A stretch of 64,000 nt of DNA from Celeribacter sp. HF31. Its GTDB lineage: Bacteria; Pseudomonadota; Alphaproteobacteria; Rhodobacterales; Rhodobacteraceae. The position numbers and the translations under genes are program-made. Location: the NCBI RefSeq assembly GCF_011806455.1, contig NZ_JAATOT010000001.1, positions 310,001 to 374,000 of the forward strand, read 5' to 3'. Of this stretch, positions 44,742-52,879 are shown in pieces (within the stretch, counting starts at the first letter, position 1; each line of letters starts with the position of its first letter). A model generated the notes under the pieces. That model was given only the letters and a program-made list of their open reading frames with translations. It did no database searches and was not told the origin of the DNA.

Positions 44742-45888
44742 GGCGCAGCTCCACCTGTACAACGTCGGTCTGCCCCACGGAAAAAGAGGCGGCGCAAATG
44801 CCGAGGTAGAATCGCCAACTGCGCAGAAAATCCTCGCCATAGCCGAGACGTTTCACGCGCGGGCTTTGTGCCGACAAACGTTGGTCCCAAAGTGCGCAGG
44901 TGCGGGCGTAATCCGCACCGAAGGCAAAGTGATCCGTGACCTTGAGACCAGCCCTTGCGGCCTGCTCCCGGATCACCCGGTCGCTGAGCAACATGCCGCC
45001 AGGAAAGGTGTGCTGACGAATGTAATCGGCGCTTTTGCGATAGGTCGCGAAATAGTCGTCGGGCACGGTTATGGCCTGGACCATGGCGCGTCCGCCCTCA
45101 TTGAGACGGGCTTTGAGGGTCGCGAAATAGGTCGGCCAGTAGGTCTCACCCACCGCTTCGATCATCTCGATTGAGACGATATGATCGAACTTCCCTTGGG
45201 TTTTGCGATAATCCTGAAGACGAATGTCGGCCCGTCCATCGAGGCGTGCGTCGGCATAGCCTTTTTGGCTGGGCGAAATCGTGAGCCCCGTGACATGGTG
45301 CCCGGCCTCGGCGGCGCGTTCGGCAAAGCCGCCCCAGCCGCAGCCGATCTCCAGCACGCGCTCGCCCTTCAAGCGGTTGAGAATACGGTCGTATTTCTGC
45401 GCTTGAGCGGTCGCGAGATCACTCGATTCACCCGCAAAAAGCGCCGAGGAATAGGTCATGCTGTCGTCGAGCCAAAGCTGGTAAAACTCATTGCCGACGT
45501 CGTAATGCGCGCGAATGTTGCGGGCCGCGCCGCGCGGTGAATTGGCGCGCATCAGACGGTTCACCACACGGTATTTCAACATGTTCCAAAAGCCCGCATA
45601 GGCATAGCCGCGAAACTGGTCGAGGTTGCGCAGCGCCATCTCCGTCAGATCCTGCACCGAACTCGTATCCCAAAGCCCCGCCACATAGGTTTCTCCCAGA
45701 CCGATGTCGCCCCGCGCGGCAATGGCCGTCACCACGGACCAGTCGTAAATCTGCATCTCGGCAGCGGGGGCACCGGTGCCAAAGTCGAAAATCTCGCCTT
45801 CGGGCGTATGGAGGCGCAGGCTGCCCACGTTGATTTGGGCGCAGGTCTCTAGAAAATCGCGTTTCACGCGGTTGGTAAGGAACAACAT
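44734..45888 (-). CDS. cfa: Cyclopropane-fatty-acyl-phospholipid synthase family methyltransferase
   Basis: The 384-residue protein has the CFA-synthase layout with SAM-binding motif I (LEIGCGWGGFAERAAEAG) and the upstream HYDVGNEFYQLWLDDSMTYS signature. It transfers methyl groups from SAM to unsaturated fatty acids of membrane lipids; in R. sphaeroides, CfaA is part of the sigma-E singlet-oxygen response. The start is ATG 45888, sharing a base with the DUF1365 stop (TGATG). Confidence 0.93.
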   Translation of the reverse strand: MLFLTNRVKRDFLETCAQINVGSLRLHTPEGEIFDFGTGAPAAEMQIYDWSVVTAIAARGDIGLGETYVAGLWDTSSVQDLTEMALRNLDQFRGYAYAGFWNMLKYRVVNRLMRANSPRGAARNIRAHYDVGNEFYQLWLDDSMTYSSALFAGESSDLATAQAQKYDRILNRLKGERVLEIGCGWGGFAERAAEAGHHVTGLTISPSQKGYADARLDGRADIRLQDYRKTQGKFDHIVSIEMIEAVGETYWPTYFATLKARLNEGGRAMVQAITVPDDYFATYRKSADYIRQHTFPGGMLLSDRVIREQAARAGLKVTDHFAFGADYARTCALWDQRLSAQSPRVKRLGYGEDFLRSWRFYLGICAASFSVGQTDVVQVELRHA

Positions 45889-46640
45889 CAGCTGACCTCC
45901 TGTTCGGGCGGTGTCGGGCGGGTGCGATAGGTCGCACCCTTGAGTTTCAGGCGCAGGGCTTGCCAATAGATCAGGATGATCGTGCGCAGCGCGCCCAGCG
46001 GTCGGCGGAACGCGGCTTTGACAAAGCCCAGATTGGTCATCGGCTGGCGCGGGCCGGAGAGTGTCGCCACCACGCCGTCCTCGCCGTTGCGATGCAGAAT
46101 GCGGATGGCGATTTGATCCTCCAAAATGCCAAAGCCGAACTCATAGCCGCCCTTGATCTCTTGGAAGGGGGAGACATGCAGGGCTTTCGGTTTTTCCAGA
46201 CGCGTTTTCACCGTGATGGGGGCGAAATTGCCGTCGTTGCAAAAGTAGGAATGCCGGTCGCCGAAGGGGGTCGAGACCTCCGCGATCACGGCAATCAGGT
46301 CCTGCCCGCGGTAAATCAGCCAAAAGCTCACCGGGTTGAACACATAGTGAAAGAAACGCGGCTGGGTCAGCAGATAGAGCTTAAGATCAGGATCCGTAAG
46401 GCCATGATCCGCCATGACCTCGCGCGCCCAAACCGCGCCGCGTCCCTGTTTAAGCGGTCCGCCATGATCGATGTCATGCACGGAAAACAGGTTGAATCGA
46501 TTGCGCGAAAACAAGGCCGGCGTCGGTTGCTCCGCCTCCGGCTCGATCAACACGTAATCCACGCCGTAGCGAAACCCGTGACGCACGGCGCCTCGGCGTT
46601 TGTGCATGGTTACGGCCGGGATGTGATGCGCAATGCTCAT
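45888..46640 (-). CDS. DUF1365 protein
   Basis: A 250-residue protein of the DUF1365 family (RHGFRYGVDYVLIEPE at the N-terminus; YVFNPVSFWLIYR in the middle), regularly encoded between Cfa-type methyltransferase and FAD oxidoreductase genes and linked to fatty-acid modification under oxidative stress. No membrane segment is obvious. It is coupled to both neighbours (ATGA with the gene upstream, TGATG with cfa). Confidence 0.92.
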   Translation of the reverse strand: MSIAHHIPAVTMHKRRGAVRHGFRYGVDYVLIEPEAEQPTPALFSRNRFNLFSVHDIDHGGPLKQGRGAVWAREVMADHGLTDPDLKLYLLTQPRFFHYVFNPVSFWLIYRGQDLIAVIAEVSTPFGDRHSYFCNDGNFAPITVKTRLEKPKALHVSPFQEIKGGYEFGFGILEDQIAIRILHRNGEDGVVATLSGPRQPMTNLGFVKAAFRRPLGALRTIILIYWQALRLKLKGATYRTRPTPPEQEVS

Positions 46641-47962
46641 ACCAGCGCGCGCTCCAGATCGCGGTTCATGCGGCTTTCCAACAGGCGTTTGATCCGCACC
46701 GCACTGGCAAAGCCGTCTTCGTGAAAGCCGTGCCGGGTGTAAGCCCCGGCAAACCAGGTGTTGTGTTCGCCCTGCATCTCGGCGAGGCGTTTTTGCGCCG
46801 CAAGGGCCGGACCGTCAAAGACCGGATGCCGAAACGTCGTCTGGTCGTAAATCATCTCGTCGCGCACGGGCTCTGAGGGGTTCAAGGAGACAAAGAGCGG
46901 ATCACTCTCAGGGATGTTTTGCAGCCTGTTCATCCAATAGGTGACGCCGATCGCCGTCTCAGGCTTCGTCGTGTCGGCCTTGTAGACCCAGCTCGACCAG
47001 ACCTTTTTGCGCATCGGCATTTGCGCGGTGTCGCGGTGCAGGATCACCTCGTTGTCTTGAAACCGCATCGCCGACAGTGTCGCCTGTTCCGCCCGCGTCG
47101 GGCGCTCCAAAAGTCGCAAGGCCTGATCGGAATGGCAGGCGAAAATCACATGATCGAAAGGTTCCAATGGCCCTGCCGCACTGTGCACAAGACTCTGCGT
47201 GCCGAACCGGGTGACGCCCTCGACCGGCGTGCCGGGACGAAGCGCCACACCTTGCCCACGCAGGTGATGCTCAAGGCGCGAGACATAGGATTGGCTGCCG
47301 CCCTCGACGGTCCACCATTGATGCTGGCCGGAGGTGCTCAATAGCGCGTGGTTGCGGAAGAATTGCACGAGCGCGTGGGCCGGAAAGGCGCGGATTTGAT
47401 CCGGCGGCGTCGACCAGATCGCGCCCGACAAAGGCGTCAGATAAAAGCGTTGAAACCAGTCGCCCAAGCGCAGCTCATCCATCAACGCGCCGATGGTCAG
47501 CGTGTCGTCTTTGGCAAGCTCTTCGGCAGAGGCATTAAAGCGCAGGATGTCGCGGATCATGCGGGCAAAACCGGGCCGCGCGAGGTTGCGTTTCTGGGCG
47601 GTGAGCGCCGTCAGGTCATTGAGGCCATATTCGATGCGCCCCTGATCGATGCTGGCGCCAAAGCTCATATCGCTTTTGATCACCGGCACGTCGAGGTCCA
47701 TGAACATGCGCGTCAGATGCGGGTAATTGGCGTAGTTGAACACGATGAAGCCGGTGTCGACCGGCTGATCGCCGTTCAGCCCCGCCATGACTGTCCGCGC
47801 GTGCCCACCCAGCCGCGGCGCGGCCTCGAACAGCGTCACCGCATGGGTCGGCGCCAATAGATAGGCTGCCGCCAGCCCCGAGATGCCCCCGCCGATGATG
47901 GCGACACGCGCAGCACCTGGATTGGTACGCTGAGGCTCGAAAGGAAAGGCATCGAATGACAT
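46637..47962 (-). CDS. NAD(P)/FAD-dependent oxidoreductase
   Basis: A 441-residue flavoprotein of the amine-oxidase/phytoene-desaturase superfamily. The N-terminal dinucleotide-binding motif is VAIIGGGISGLAAAYLL, followed by FEAAPRLGGHARTV. It is the first gene of the minus-strand singlet-oxygen operon, divergent from rpoE. Its probable substrate is a membrane fatty acid modified with Cfa and DUF1365 (inference from conserved context). The start is ATG 47962. Confidence 0.92.
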   Translation of the reverse strand: MSFDAFPFEPQRTNPGAARVAIIGGGISGLAAAYLLAPTHAVTLFEAAPRLGGHARTVMAGLNGDQPVDTGFIVFNYANYPHLTRMFMDLDVPVIKSDMSFGASIDQGRIEYGLNDLTALTAQKRNLARPGFARMIRDILRFNASAEELAKDDTLTIGALMDELRLGDWFQRFYLTPLSGAIWSTPPDQIRAFPAHALVQFFRNHALLSTSGQHQWWTVEGGSQSYVSRLEHHLRGQGVALRPGTPVEGVTRFGTQSLVHSAAGPLEPFDHVIFACHSDQALRLLERPTRAEQATLSAMRFQDNEVILHRDTAQMPMRKKVWSSWVYKADTTKPETAIGVTYWMNRLQNIPESDPLFVSLNPSEPVRDEMIYDQTTFRHPVFDGPALAAQKRLAEMQGEHNTWFAGAYTRHGFHEDGFASAVRIKRLLESRMNRDLERALV

Positions 47963-48000
47963 CGGGGACTCCGCTCTGGTTTGCCGCTTGTTTTGAAGGG

Positions 48001-48028
48001 ATTACGAGCGCCCGAAAAAAACAGATCA
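48001..48028 (-). promoter_or_regulatory. Putative sigma-E promoter for the FAD oxidoreductase operon
   Basis: Reading the minus strand, TGATCT (48028-48023), 18 bp and TAAT (48004-48001) resemble the R. sphaeroides sigma-E promoter TGATCC-N18-TAAGA. The -10 ends about 40 bp before the start codon at 47962. A second TGATCC on this strand at 48040-48035 lacks a matching -10. Confidence 0.55.
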
Positions 48029-48044
48029 AAAAATGGATCAAAAA

Positions 48045-48074
48045 TGATCCGGCTTTCTTTCGAGCGCGTAAAAA
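48045..48074 (+). promoter_or_regulatory. Putative sigma-E promoter of rpoE-chrR
   Basis: TGATCC at 48045-48050, 18 bp and TAAAAA at 48069-48074 match the sigma-E consensus spacing, which would make rpoE autoregulated as in R. sphaeroides. It lies about 110 bp before the rpoE start. Confidence 0.65.
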
Positions 48075-48183
48075 GACTATGTTGATCGCAAGCACAGATC
48101 ATCCCGCGGCCTCTCGCAGGGATCACCAGCGCCCCCCTCCGGCGACATTCTCGGACGGGCGCAAGGAAAGGGCGCGTACGACC

Positions 48184-48789
48184 ATGACAGAAGTGACCTC
48201 GCCCGATCCAGACAGTTCCGCCACGGCCTCTGCAAGGGCCGGGTTTTCGCAGGAAACACTCTGGATGTTGGCCGTGCGCGATCAGCGGGACAAGGCGGCG
48301 TTCGTGTCCCTCTTCGACCACTTCGCGCCCCGTCTCAAAGGCTTTATCATGCGCTCTGGCACGGGCAGCGGTCAGGCCGAAGAGATCGTGCAAGAGGTCA
48401 TGCTGACGGTCTGGCGCAAGGCGGCGCTGTTCGATCCGGGCCGCGCACAGGTGTCGGGCTGGATTTACCAAATTGCGCGGAATCGGCAGATCGATGTGAT
48501 CCGAAAAGAGAACCGCCCCGTACCTGAAGAGCTTTACGAGGACCAGGGCAGCGCGCCTGACGCCAGTCAGATCGTCGGCCTTGAACAGGAAGCGAGTGAA
48601 TTGAGACAGGCGCTCGGTCGGTTGAAACCGGACCAGCGCGAGATGATAGAGAAGGCCTATCTGGGCGAATTGACCCATCAGGAGATCAAATCCCAGACCG
48701 GCCTGCCGCTTGGCACGATCAAATCCCGGATCCGTCTGGGCCTTGAAAGATTGCGCCATGAATTGAAGGACATGCGGTCAGATGACTGA
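48184..48789 (+). CDS. rpoE: Singlet-oxygen response sigma factor RpoE
   Basis: A 201-residue ECF sigma factor of the RpoE/ChrR group, with region 2 (AEEIVQEVMLTVWRKAALFD) and region 4 (LKPDQREMIEKAYLGELTH). In R. sphaeroides it directs transcription when singlet oxygen inactivates ChrR. It overlaps chrR by 8 bp. The start is ATG 48184; the frame upstream to 47956 is open but carries the promoter. Confidence 0.95.
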   Translation: MTEVTSPDPDSSATASARAGFSQETLWMLAVRDQRDKAAFVSLFDHFAPRLKGFIMRSGTGSGQAEEIVQEVMLTVWRKAALFDPGRAQVSGWIYQIARNRQIDVIRKENRPVPEELYEDQGSAPDASQIVGLEQEASELRQALGRLKPDQREMIEKAYLGELTHQEIKSQTGLPLGTIKSRIRLGLERLRHELKDMRSDD

Positions 48790-49417
48790 GATCACGCATC
48801 ATATCCCGGACGCCCTGATGGCGGCCTATACGACAGGGTCCTTGCGGGAGCCCTATGCTTTGGTTGTGGCCACGCATCTGTCGATGTGTCTGGAGTGTCG
48901 TGCGAGCTATGAGGCGCATCAGGCGCTGGGCGGCGCGGTGCTTGAGACCACTTGCGAGGCAGATGTGTCTGAGGCGCTGAAATCCGATGTGATGGCGCTA
49001 TTGGACGCCCCCGTGGCGGATGAGCCGGTTCACAAACGTTCCGGCGTCTACCCCGGACCGATCATGGCGGCCTTGAAAGGTCGTGCGCCCAAGTGGAAAT
49101 CGCTGGGCCTCGGCGTGCGCCAATGCATCCTGTCGGGCAATGCCGAAGGGTCGGTGCGGCTCCTCTACATTCCACCGGGGCAGGCCGTGCCGGATCACGG
49201 GCACAACGGTTTGGAAATGACGCTGGTGCTTCAGGGCAGTTTCAGCGACGAGACCGGTTGGTTCGGTGTCGGCGATGTCGAATTGGCCGATCAGGAGCTG
49301 GAGCACACCCCGATTGCCGATGCTGGCCCGCCCTGTATCTGCCTCGCGGCCACCGATGCGCCTTTGCGCTTCAATTCCTTTATGCCGCGTCTGCTGCAGC
49401 CGATTTTCCGGATTTGA
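48782..49417 (+). CDS. chrR: Anti-sigma factor ChrR
   Basis: A 211-residue cytosolic zinc anti-sigma factor. The N-terminal domain has H6/H7 and the HxxxCxxC motif (H32, C36, C39) that binds zinc and holds RpoE; the C-terminal cupin keeps H139, H141, E145 and H175, matching the metal ligands needed for the singlet-oxygen response in R. sphaeroides ChrR. All key residues are present, so the switch should work. Confidence 0.95.
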   Translation: MTEITHHIPDALMAAYTTGSLREPYALVVATHLSMCLECRASYEAHQALGGAVLETTCEADVSEALKSDVMALLDAPVADEPVHKRSGVYPGPIMAALKGRAPKWKSLGLGVRQCILSGNAEGSVRLLYIPPGQAVPDHGHNGLEMTLVLQGSFSDETGWFGVGDVELADQELEHTPIADAGPPCICLAATDAPLRFNSFMPRLLQPIFRI

Positions 49418-49517
49418 ACCGCCCAGAGCGGTTCAAAGCGCCTGCGTGTCGCGTGGAAACAGTCGCGCGCAGAGGCGCTGCATCGGCGATCGGGATTGCA
49501 CTTTGATTGTCAGGTGA

Positions 49518-49629
49518 AAGTGGCAGTCCGTAGGGGAATCGAACCCCTCTTTCCAGGTTGAAAACCTGGCGTCCTAACCGATAGACGAACGGACCGCGCT
49601 TGGTGTGAGCGCGTATCTATGAAATCCCG
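49518..49629 (-). repeat. 112-bp inverted repeat, right copy (tRNA-Glu)
   Basis: The exact reverse complement of 43378-43489. Identity begins just upstream of the -10 hexamer and ends three bases after CCA; outside this the flanks differ. The two copies enclose the complete RpoE-ChrR cluster. Confidence 0.95.
49521..49595 (-). tRNA. tRNA-Glu(TTC), second copy
   Basis: Identical over all 75 nt to the tRNA-Glu at 43412-43486, with the same TTC anticodon and encoded CCA, on the opposite strand. It lies between chrR (convergent) and recJ. Confidence 0.97.
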
Positions 49630-49642
49630 GCGGGGGGCGCAA
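49614..49642 (-). promoter_or_regulatory. Promoter of the second tRNA-Glu gene
   Basis: On the minus strand TTGCGC (49642-49637) and TAGATA (49619-49614) are 17 bp apart, exactly as in the first copy. The -35 lies outside the perfect repeat, yet its sequence is kept. Confidence 0.75.
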
Positions 49643-49720
49643 GGGGTATTTTGCCTTTGGGTCGCGTTTTTTGAAAAACTTGTGACAGGGTGCAAAACGG
49701 TGCGGGAGACGGCGGCCTTC

Positions 49721-51466
49721 TTACGCCTCCGCGGCATCTTCGAGACGCAGTTGCACCGATTGCCGGCCACCCCAAGTGTTGATCTCCAGACGTCCCGCCA
49801 GATGGAACCGCGCTCCGCCGTGGCGTTCGAGCGCAGGGCCCAGAGGTCCATCGAAAGCGCCAAAGCTGATCGCGTCGAGACGCGGGCCGACACCGGCGGA
49901 GAAGGTCACCTTGAGATGGCTTTCACCGACGCGGCGGGCGAAGTGAATGGCGCAGTCGGGGAAGGCAAAGCGTGGGGCAGGGGCCGAGGCACCATAGGGG
50001 CCAGCCGCCTCGAGCTGTGCGATCAGATCGGGCGTGGCGGCGGCGGGCATGAGCATGCCGTCGAGTTTCAAATCCGAAGGTCCAAGATCGCCTGCGCCCT
50101 GTTTCGCCAAAAGCTCGGCCAGCCGTTCCATCGCGGGCTCCAACTGGTCGCGCATCACGGTCAGACCCGCCGCCATCTTATGCCCGCCGCCTTTGACCAA
50201 CAGCCCCTCGGCGGCCAGCCGCTGGATCGAGGCGCCGAGATCGACGCCGCTCACCGACCGCCCGGACCCTTTGCCGACGCCGTCCTCATCGAAACCGATC
50301 ACGACGGCGGGACGGTTGGTGGATTCTTTCAGGCGCGAGGCGACGATGCCGACCACGCCGGGATGCCAGCCGTCGCCTGCGGCCCACACGAGCGGCGCCT
50401 CCAGCCCGCGCATTTCGGCCTGGACCAGCGCCTCGGCGCGCACGGCGTTCTCCACCTCGCGACGTTCGGTGTTGAGCTGATCAAGCCGTTCAGCGAGCGC
50501 CTGCGCCTCATGCGGGTCTTCGGTGGACAAGAGCCGCGCGCCGAGATCCGCCGCACCGATCCGCCCGCCTGCGTTGATCCGCGGCCCCAACATGAAGCCC
50601 AAAGAATAGGAGGTCGGCGCCGAATCCATGCGGGACACATCGGCGAGGGCCCGAAGCCCGATGCGCTCGCGCCGGGCCATGACTTTGAGGCCTTGCCGCA
50701 CCAGCGCACGGTTCACACCGATCAGGGGCGCGACATCGGCCACAGTGGCCAAAGCCACGAGATCGAGCATCGCCATGAGATCGGGGCCTTTGGCGCCCTC
50801 GACCCGCATCTGGCGACCCGCTTCGACGAGCATGAGAAACACGACAGAGGCGGCGCAGAGATGCGCCAGATCGCCGCTCTCATCCTGTCGGTTCGGGTTC
50901 ACCACGGCGACACAATCGGGCAGGGTTTCGCCGCCCAAGTGGTGATCGAGCACGACCACATCCGCGCCTTTGGCGGCGGCGATGGCATCATGGGAGAGCG
51001 TGCCACAATCGACGCAGAGGATCAGGTCGTGATCCCGGGCCAGCGCCGCCATCGCGGGCTCATTGGGCCCGTAGCCCTCGTCGATCCGGTCGGGAATATA
51101 AAGCGTCGCGGGGCGCCCCATCTGGCGCAGCCATGTGATCAACAGCGCCGCCGAGGTGCCGCCATCGACATCGTAATCGGCGAAAACGGCGATTTTCTCA
51201 TGGGTCTTGACCGCCGTCAGAAACCGCGTGGCCGCCACGCCCATGTCCTTGAGCGACAATGGATCGGGCAGCAATTCTTTGAGCTTCGGATCGAGAAATC
51301 CCGCGACCTCCTCCGTTGTCACGCCGCGTCGGGCCAGCGTTTGACAGAGCGGCAGGGGCAGGGCGGTTTGCTGCGCCAGCGCCTCGGCCTGACGGTCGCG
51401 CTCGACCGAGGGGCCAAGCCAGCGGCGGCCTGTGAGGGAGGCGGAGACATTGAGAAAATCACGCAT
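49721..51466 (-). CDS. recJ: Single-stranded-DNA exonuclease RecJ
   Basis: A 581-residue DHH-family nuclease: motif ADYDVDGGTSAALL, the metal-binding VLDHHLGGE, and the DHHA1 domain with GGGHKMAAGLTV, followed by an OB-like C-terminus. It degrades single-stranded DNA 5' to 3' in recombination and mismatch repair. The start used is ATG 51466 (MRDFLNVSASLTGRRW fits family starts); GTG 51505 is the alternative. It stands downstream of glpX, behind a terminator. Confidence 0.94.
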   Translation of the reverse strand: MRDFLNVSASLTGRRWLGPSVERDRQAEALAQQTALPLPLCQTLARRGVTTEEVAGFLDPKLKELLPDPLSLKDMGVAATRFLTAVKTHEKIAVFADYDVDGGTSAALLITWLRQMGRPATLYIPDRIDEGYGPNEPAMAALARDHDLILCVDCGTLSHDAIAAAKGADVVVLDHHLGGETLPDCVAVVNPNRQDESGDLAHLCAASVVFLMLVEAGRQMRVEGAKGPDLMAMLDLVALATVADVAPLIGVNRALVRQGLKVMARRERIGLRALADVSRMDSAPTSYSLGFMLGPRINAGGRIGAADLGARLLSTEDPHEAQALAERLDQLNTERREVENAVRAEALVQAEMRGLEAPLVWAAGDGWHPGVVGIVASRLKESTNRPAVVIGFDEDGVGKGSGRSVSGVDLGASIQRLAAEGLLVKGGGHKMAAGLTVMRDQLEPAMERLAELLAKQGAGDLGPSDLKLDGMLMPAAATPDLIAQLEAAGPYGASAPAPRFAFPDCAIHFARRVGESHLKVTFSAGVGPRLDAISFGAFDGPLGPALERHGGARFHLAGRLEINTWGGRQSVQLRLEDAAEA

Positions 51467-51517
51467 GCGCCCTGTATCGCCGAAGCCCGCCAGAGTTGCA
51501 ATCACGCATAAAATAAA

Positions 51518-51625
51518 GCGTTTGTGCTTAAACCTGAATTCGGGTTTGAGCAGAAACGCAGTGCAACGTCCAAGCAGAGCGGGCGTTTCGACTTTACGTG
51601 ATAGATCAAGTTAAAGTCGAAACGC
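51518..51625. repeat. Two large hairpins built from four related half-sites
   Basis: Hairpin 1: arms 51518-51535 and 51542-51559 (18 bp, about 15 matches) around GAATTC. Hairpin 2: perfect 14-bp arms 51583-51596 and 51612-51625 around 15 bp. All four arms, read from their outer ends, begin GCGTTT and continue as variants of CGACTTTA, so they are copies of one element. They lie between the recJ start and the glpX terminator. Confidence 0.85.
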
Positions 51626-51635
51626 TTTGCCAATG

Positions 51636-51664
51636 AAAAAAGGCGGCTCCGAAGCGCCGCCTTT
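51636..51664 (-). terminator. Rho-independent terminator of glpX
   Basis: On the minus strand GGCGGC (51661-51656) pairs with GCCGCC (51647-51642), capped by a C(TTCG)G tetraloop, followed by six T residues. It is placed 22 bp after the glpX stop. Confidence 0.93.
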
Positions 51665-51685
51665 CCATTCGTTTGGCCGATCCGC

Positions 51686-52648
51686 TTACTTGATCGGGTT
51701 GCGATAGGTCATGTGACGCACGGAGCCGGTTTTCGAGCGCATCAGGATGGTTTCTGTTGTCAGGAAGCCCGGCTCGCGCTTGATCCCCGGCACGATGGAG
51801 CCATCGGTCACGCCGGTGGCGGCGAAGATCACGTCGGAGGTCACCAATTCGTCGCGGGAATAGATTTTGTCGAGATCGGTGATGCCAGCCTTGGCGGCAC
51901 GGCCCCGTTCGTCATCGTTGCGGAACAACAGCTTGCCCCACATCTGACCGCCCATGCATTTCAATGCGGAAGCCGCCAAAACGCCCTCGGGCGCACCGCC
52001 GGAGCCCATGTACATGTCGATGCCGGTTTTCGGCTCGGCGCAGTGGATCACACCGGCGACATCGCCATCGGTGATCAGACGGATCGCAGCACCTGTGGCG
52101 CGCAGCTCGGCGATCATGTCTTCGTGACGGGGACGCTCAAGCACACAGAGCGTGATGTCTTTCGGGGAAACTCCTTTGGCTTTCGCGAGCGCTTCGACGC
52201 GCTCGGTCGGGGTCATGTCGAGGGACACGACGTCTTTCGGATAGCCCGGCCCGATGGCGAGCTTGTCCATGTAAACGTCTGGCGCGTGCAAGAGCGTGCC
52301 GCGCGGTGCCATGGCGATCACGGTCAGCGCGTTCGGCATGTCTTTCGCGGTCAGCGTAGTGCCTTCGAGCGGGTCGAGCGCGATGTCCACCGCCGGGCCG
52401 TTGCCGGTGCCGACGTTTTCGCCGATGTAGAGCATCGGGGCCTCGTCGCGTTCGCCTTCGCCGATCACCACGACGCCCTGGATGTCCAGAGAGTTAAGCT
52501 GTTCGCGCATGGCGTTCACGGCGGCCTGGTCCGCGGCTTTCTCGTCGCCGTGGCCGACGTAATCGGCGGAGGCGATGGCGGCCTGTTCCGCCACACGGGC
52601 GAGGCCAAGGGACAGCATGCGATCATAAAAAGCGGGGGCTTGCGACAT
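51686..52648 (-). CDS. glpX: Class II fructose-1,6-bisphosphatase GlpX
   Basis: A 320-residue metal-dependent sugar phosphatase with the GlpX signatures GEGERDEAPML, DPLEGTTL and GSGGAPEGVLAA. It hydrolyses fructose-1,6-bisphosphate in gluconeogenesis. The start is ATG 52648 with AGGA upstream. It follows hom on the same strand after a 231-bp gap with its own likely promoter. Confidence 0.95.
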   Translation of the reverse strand: MSQAPAFYDRMLSLGLARVAEQAAIASADYVGHGDEKAADQAAVNAMREQLNSLDIQGVVVIGEGERDEAPMLYIGENVGTGNGPAVDIALDPLEGTTLTAKDMPNALTVIAMAPRGTLLHAPDVYMDKLAIGPGYPKDVVSLDMTPTERVEALAKAKGVSPKDITLCVLERPRHEDMIAELRATGAAIRLITDGDVAGVIHCAEPKTGIDMYMGSGGAPEGVLAASALKCMGGQMWGKLLFRNDDERGRAAKAGITDLDKIYSRDELVTSDVIFAATGVTDGSIVPGIKREPGFLTTETILMRSKTGSVRHMTYRNPIK

Positions 52649-52795
52649 AGTGTAGGGGTCCTTTTGAGACGGACAGGAAGTTCTGTCCTTCCTCATGACC
52701 ACATGTTCCCAATCGGGGCAAGGGTGCTGGGTCCCTCTGGGCGCTAACATTGTGATGTTTGCGCCAACACTCTGATCTGGATGAAATTTTTACAA

Positions 52796-52824
52796 CAATT
52801 GCGCCTCAATTGCATGGCAATTGA
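52796..52824. repeat. Three CAATTGC units upstream of glpX
   Basis: CAATTGC occurs at 52796-52802 and 52807-52813, and inverted at 52817-52823. The last two form the perfect palindrome TCAATTGC-ATG-GCAATTGA (52806-52824). It is positioned about 150-175 bp before the glpX start, as an operator could be, but the regulator is unknown. Confidence 0.6.
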
Positions 52825-52855
52825 ACAGGCCAAACCCCGAAGCGTTCAGAGGGGA

Positions 52856-52878
52856 GGTTGGGGCCAGCGGCCCCAACC
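52856..52878 (-). terminator. Terminator-like hairpin after hom
   Basis: GGTTGGGGCC (52856-52865) and GGCCCCAACC (52869-52878) form a perfect 10-bp stem with an AGC loop directly after the hom stop. No T tract follows on the minus strand, so termination may be weak or rho-assisted. Confidence 0.65.
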
Positions 52879-52879
52879 C

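Noticed and set aside
49619-51511. 630-codon frame antisense to recJ
   Set aside because: Antisense shadow of recJ with no domain and no ribosome-binding site.
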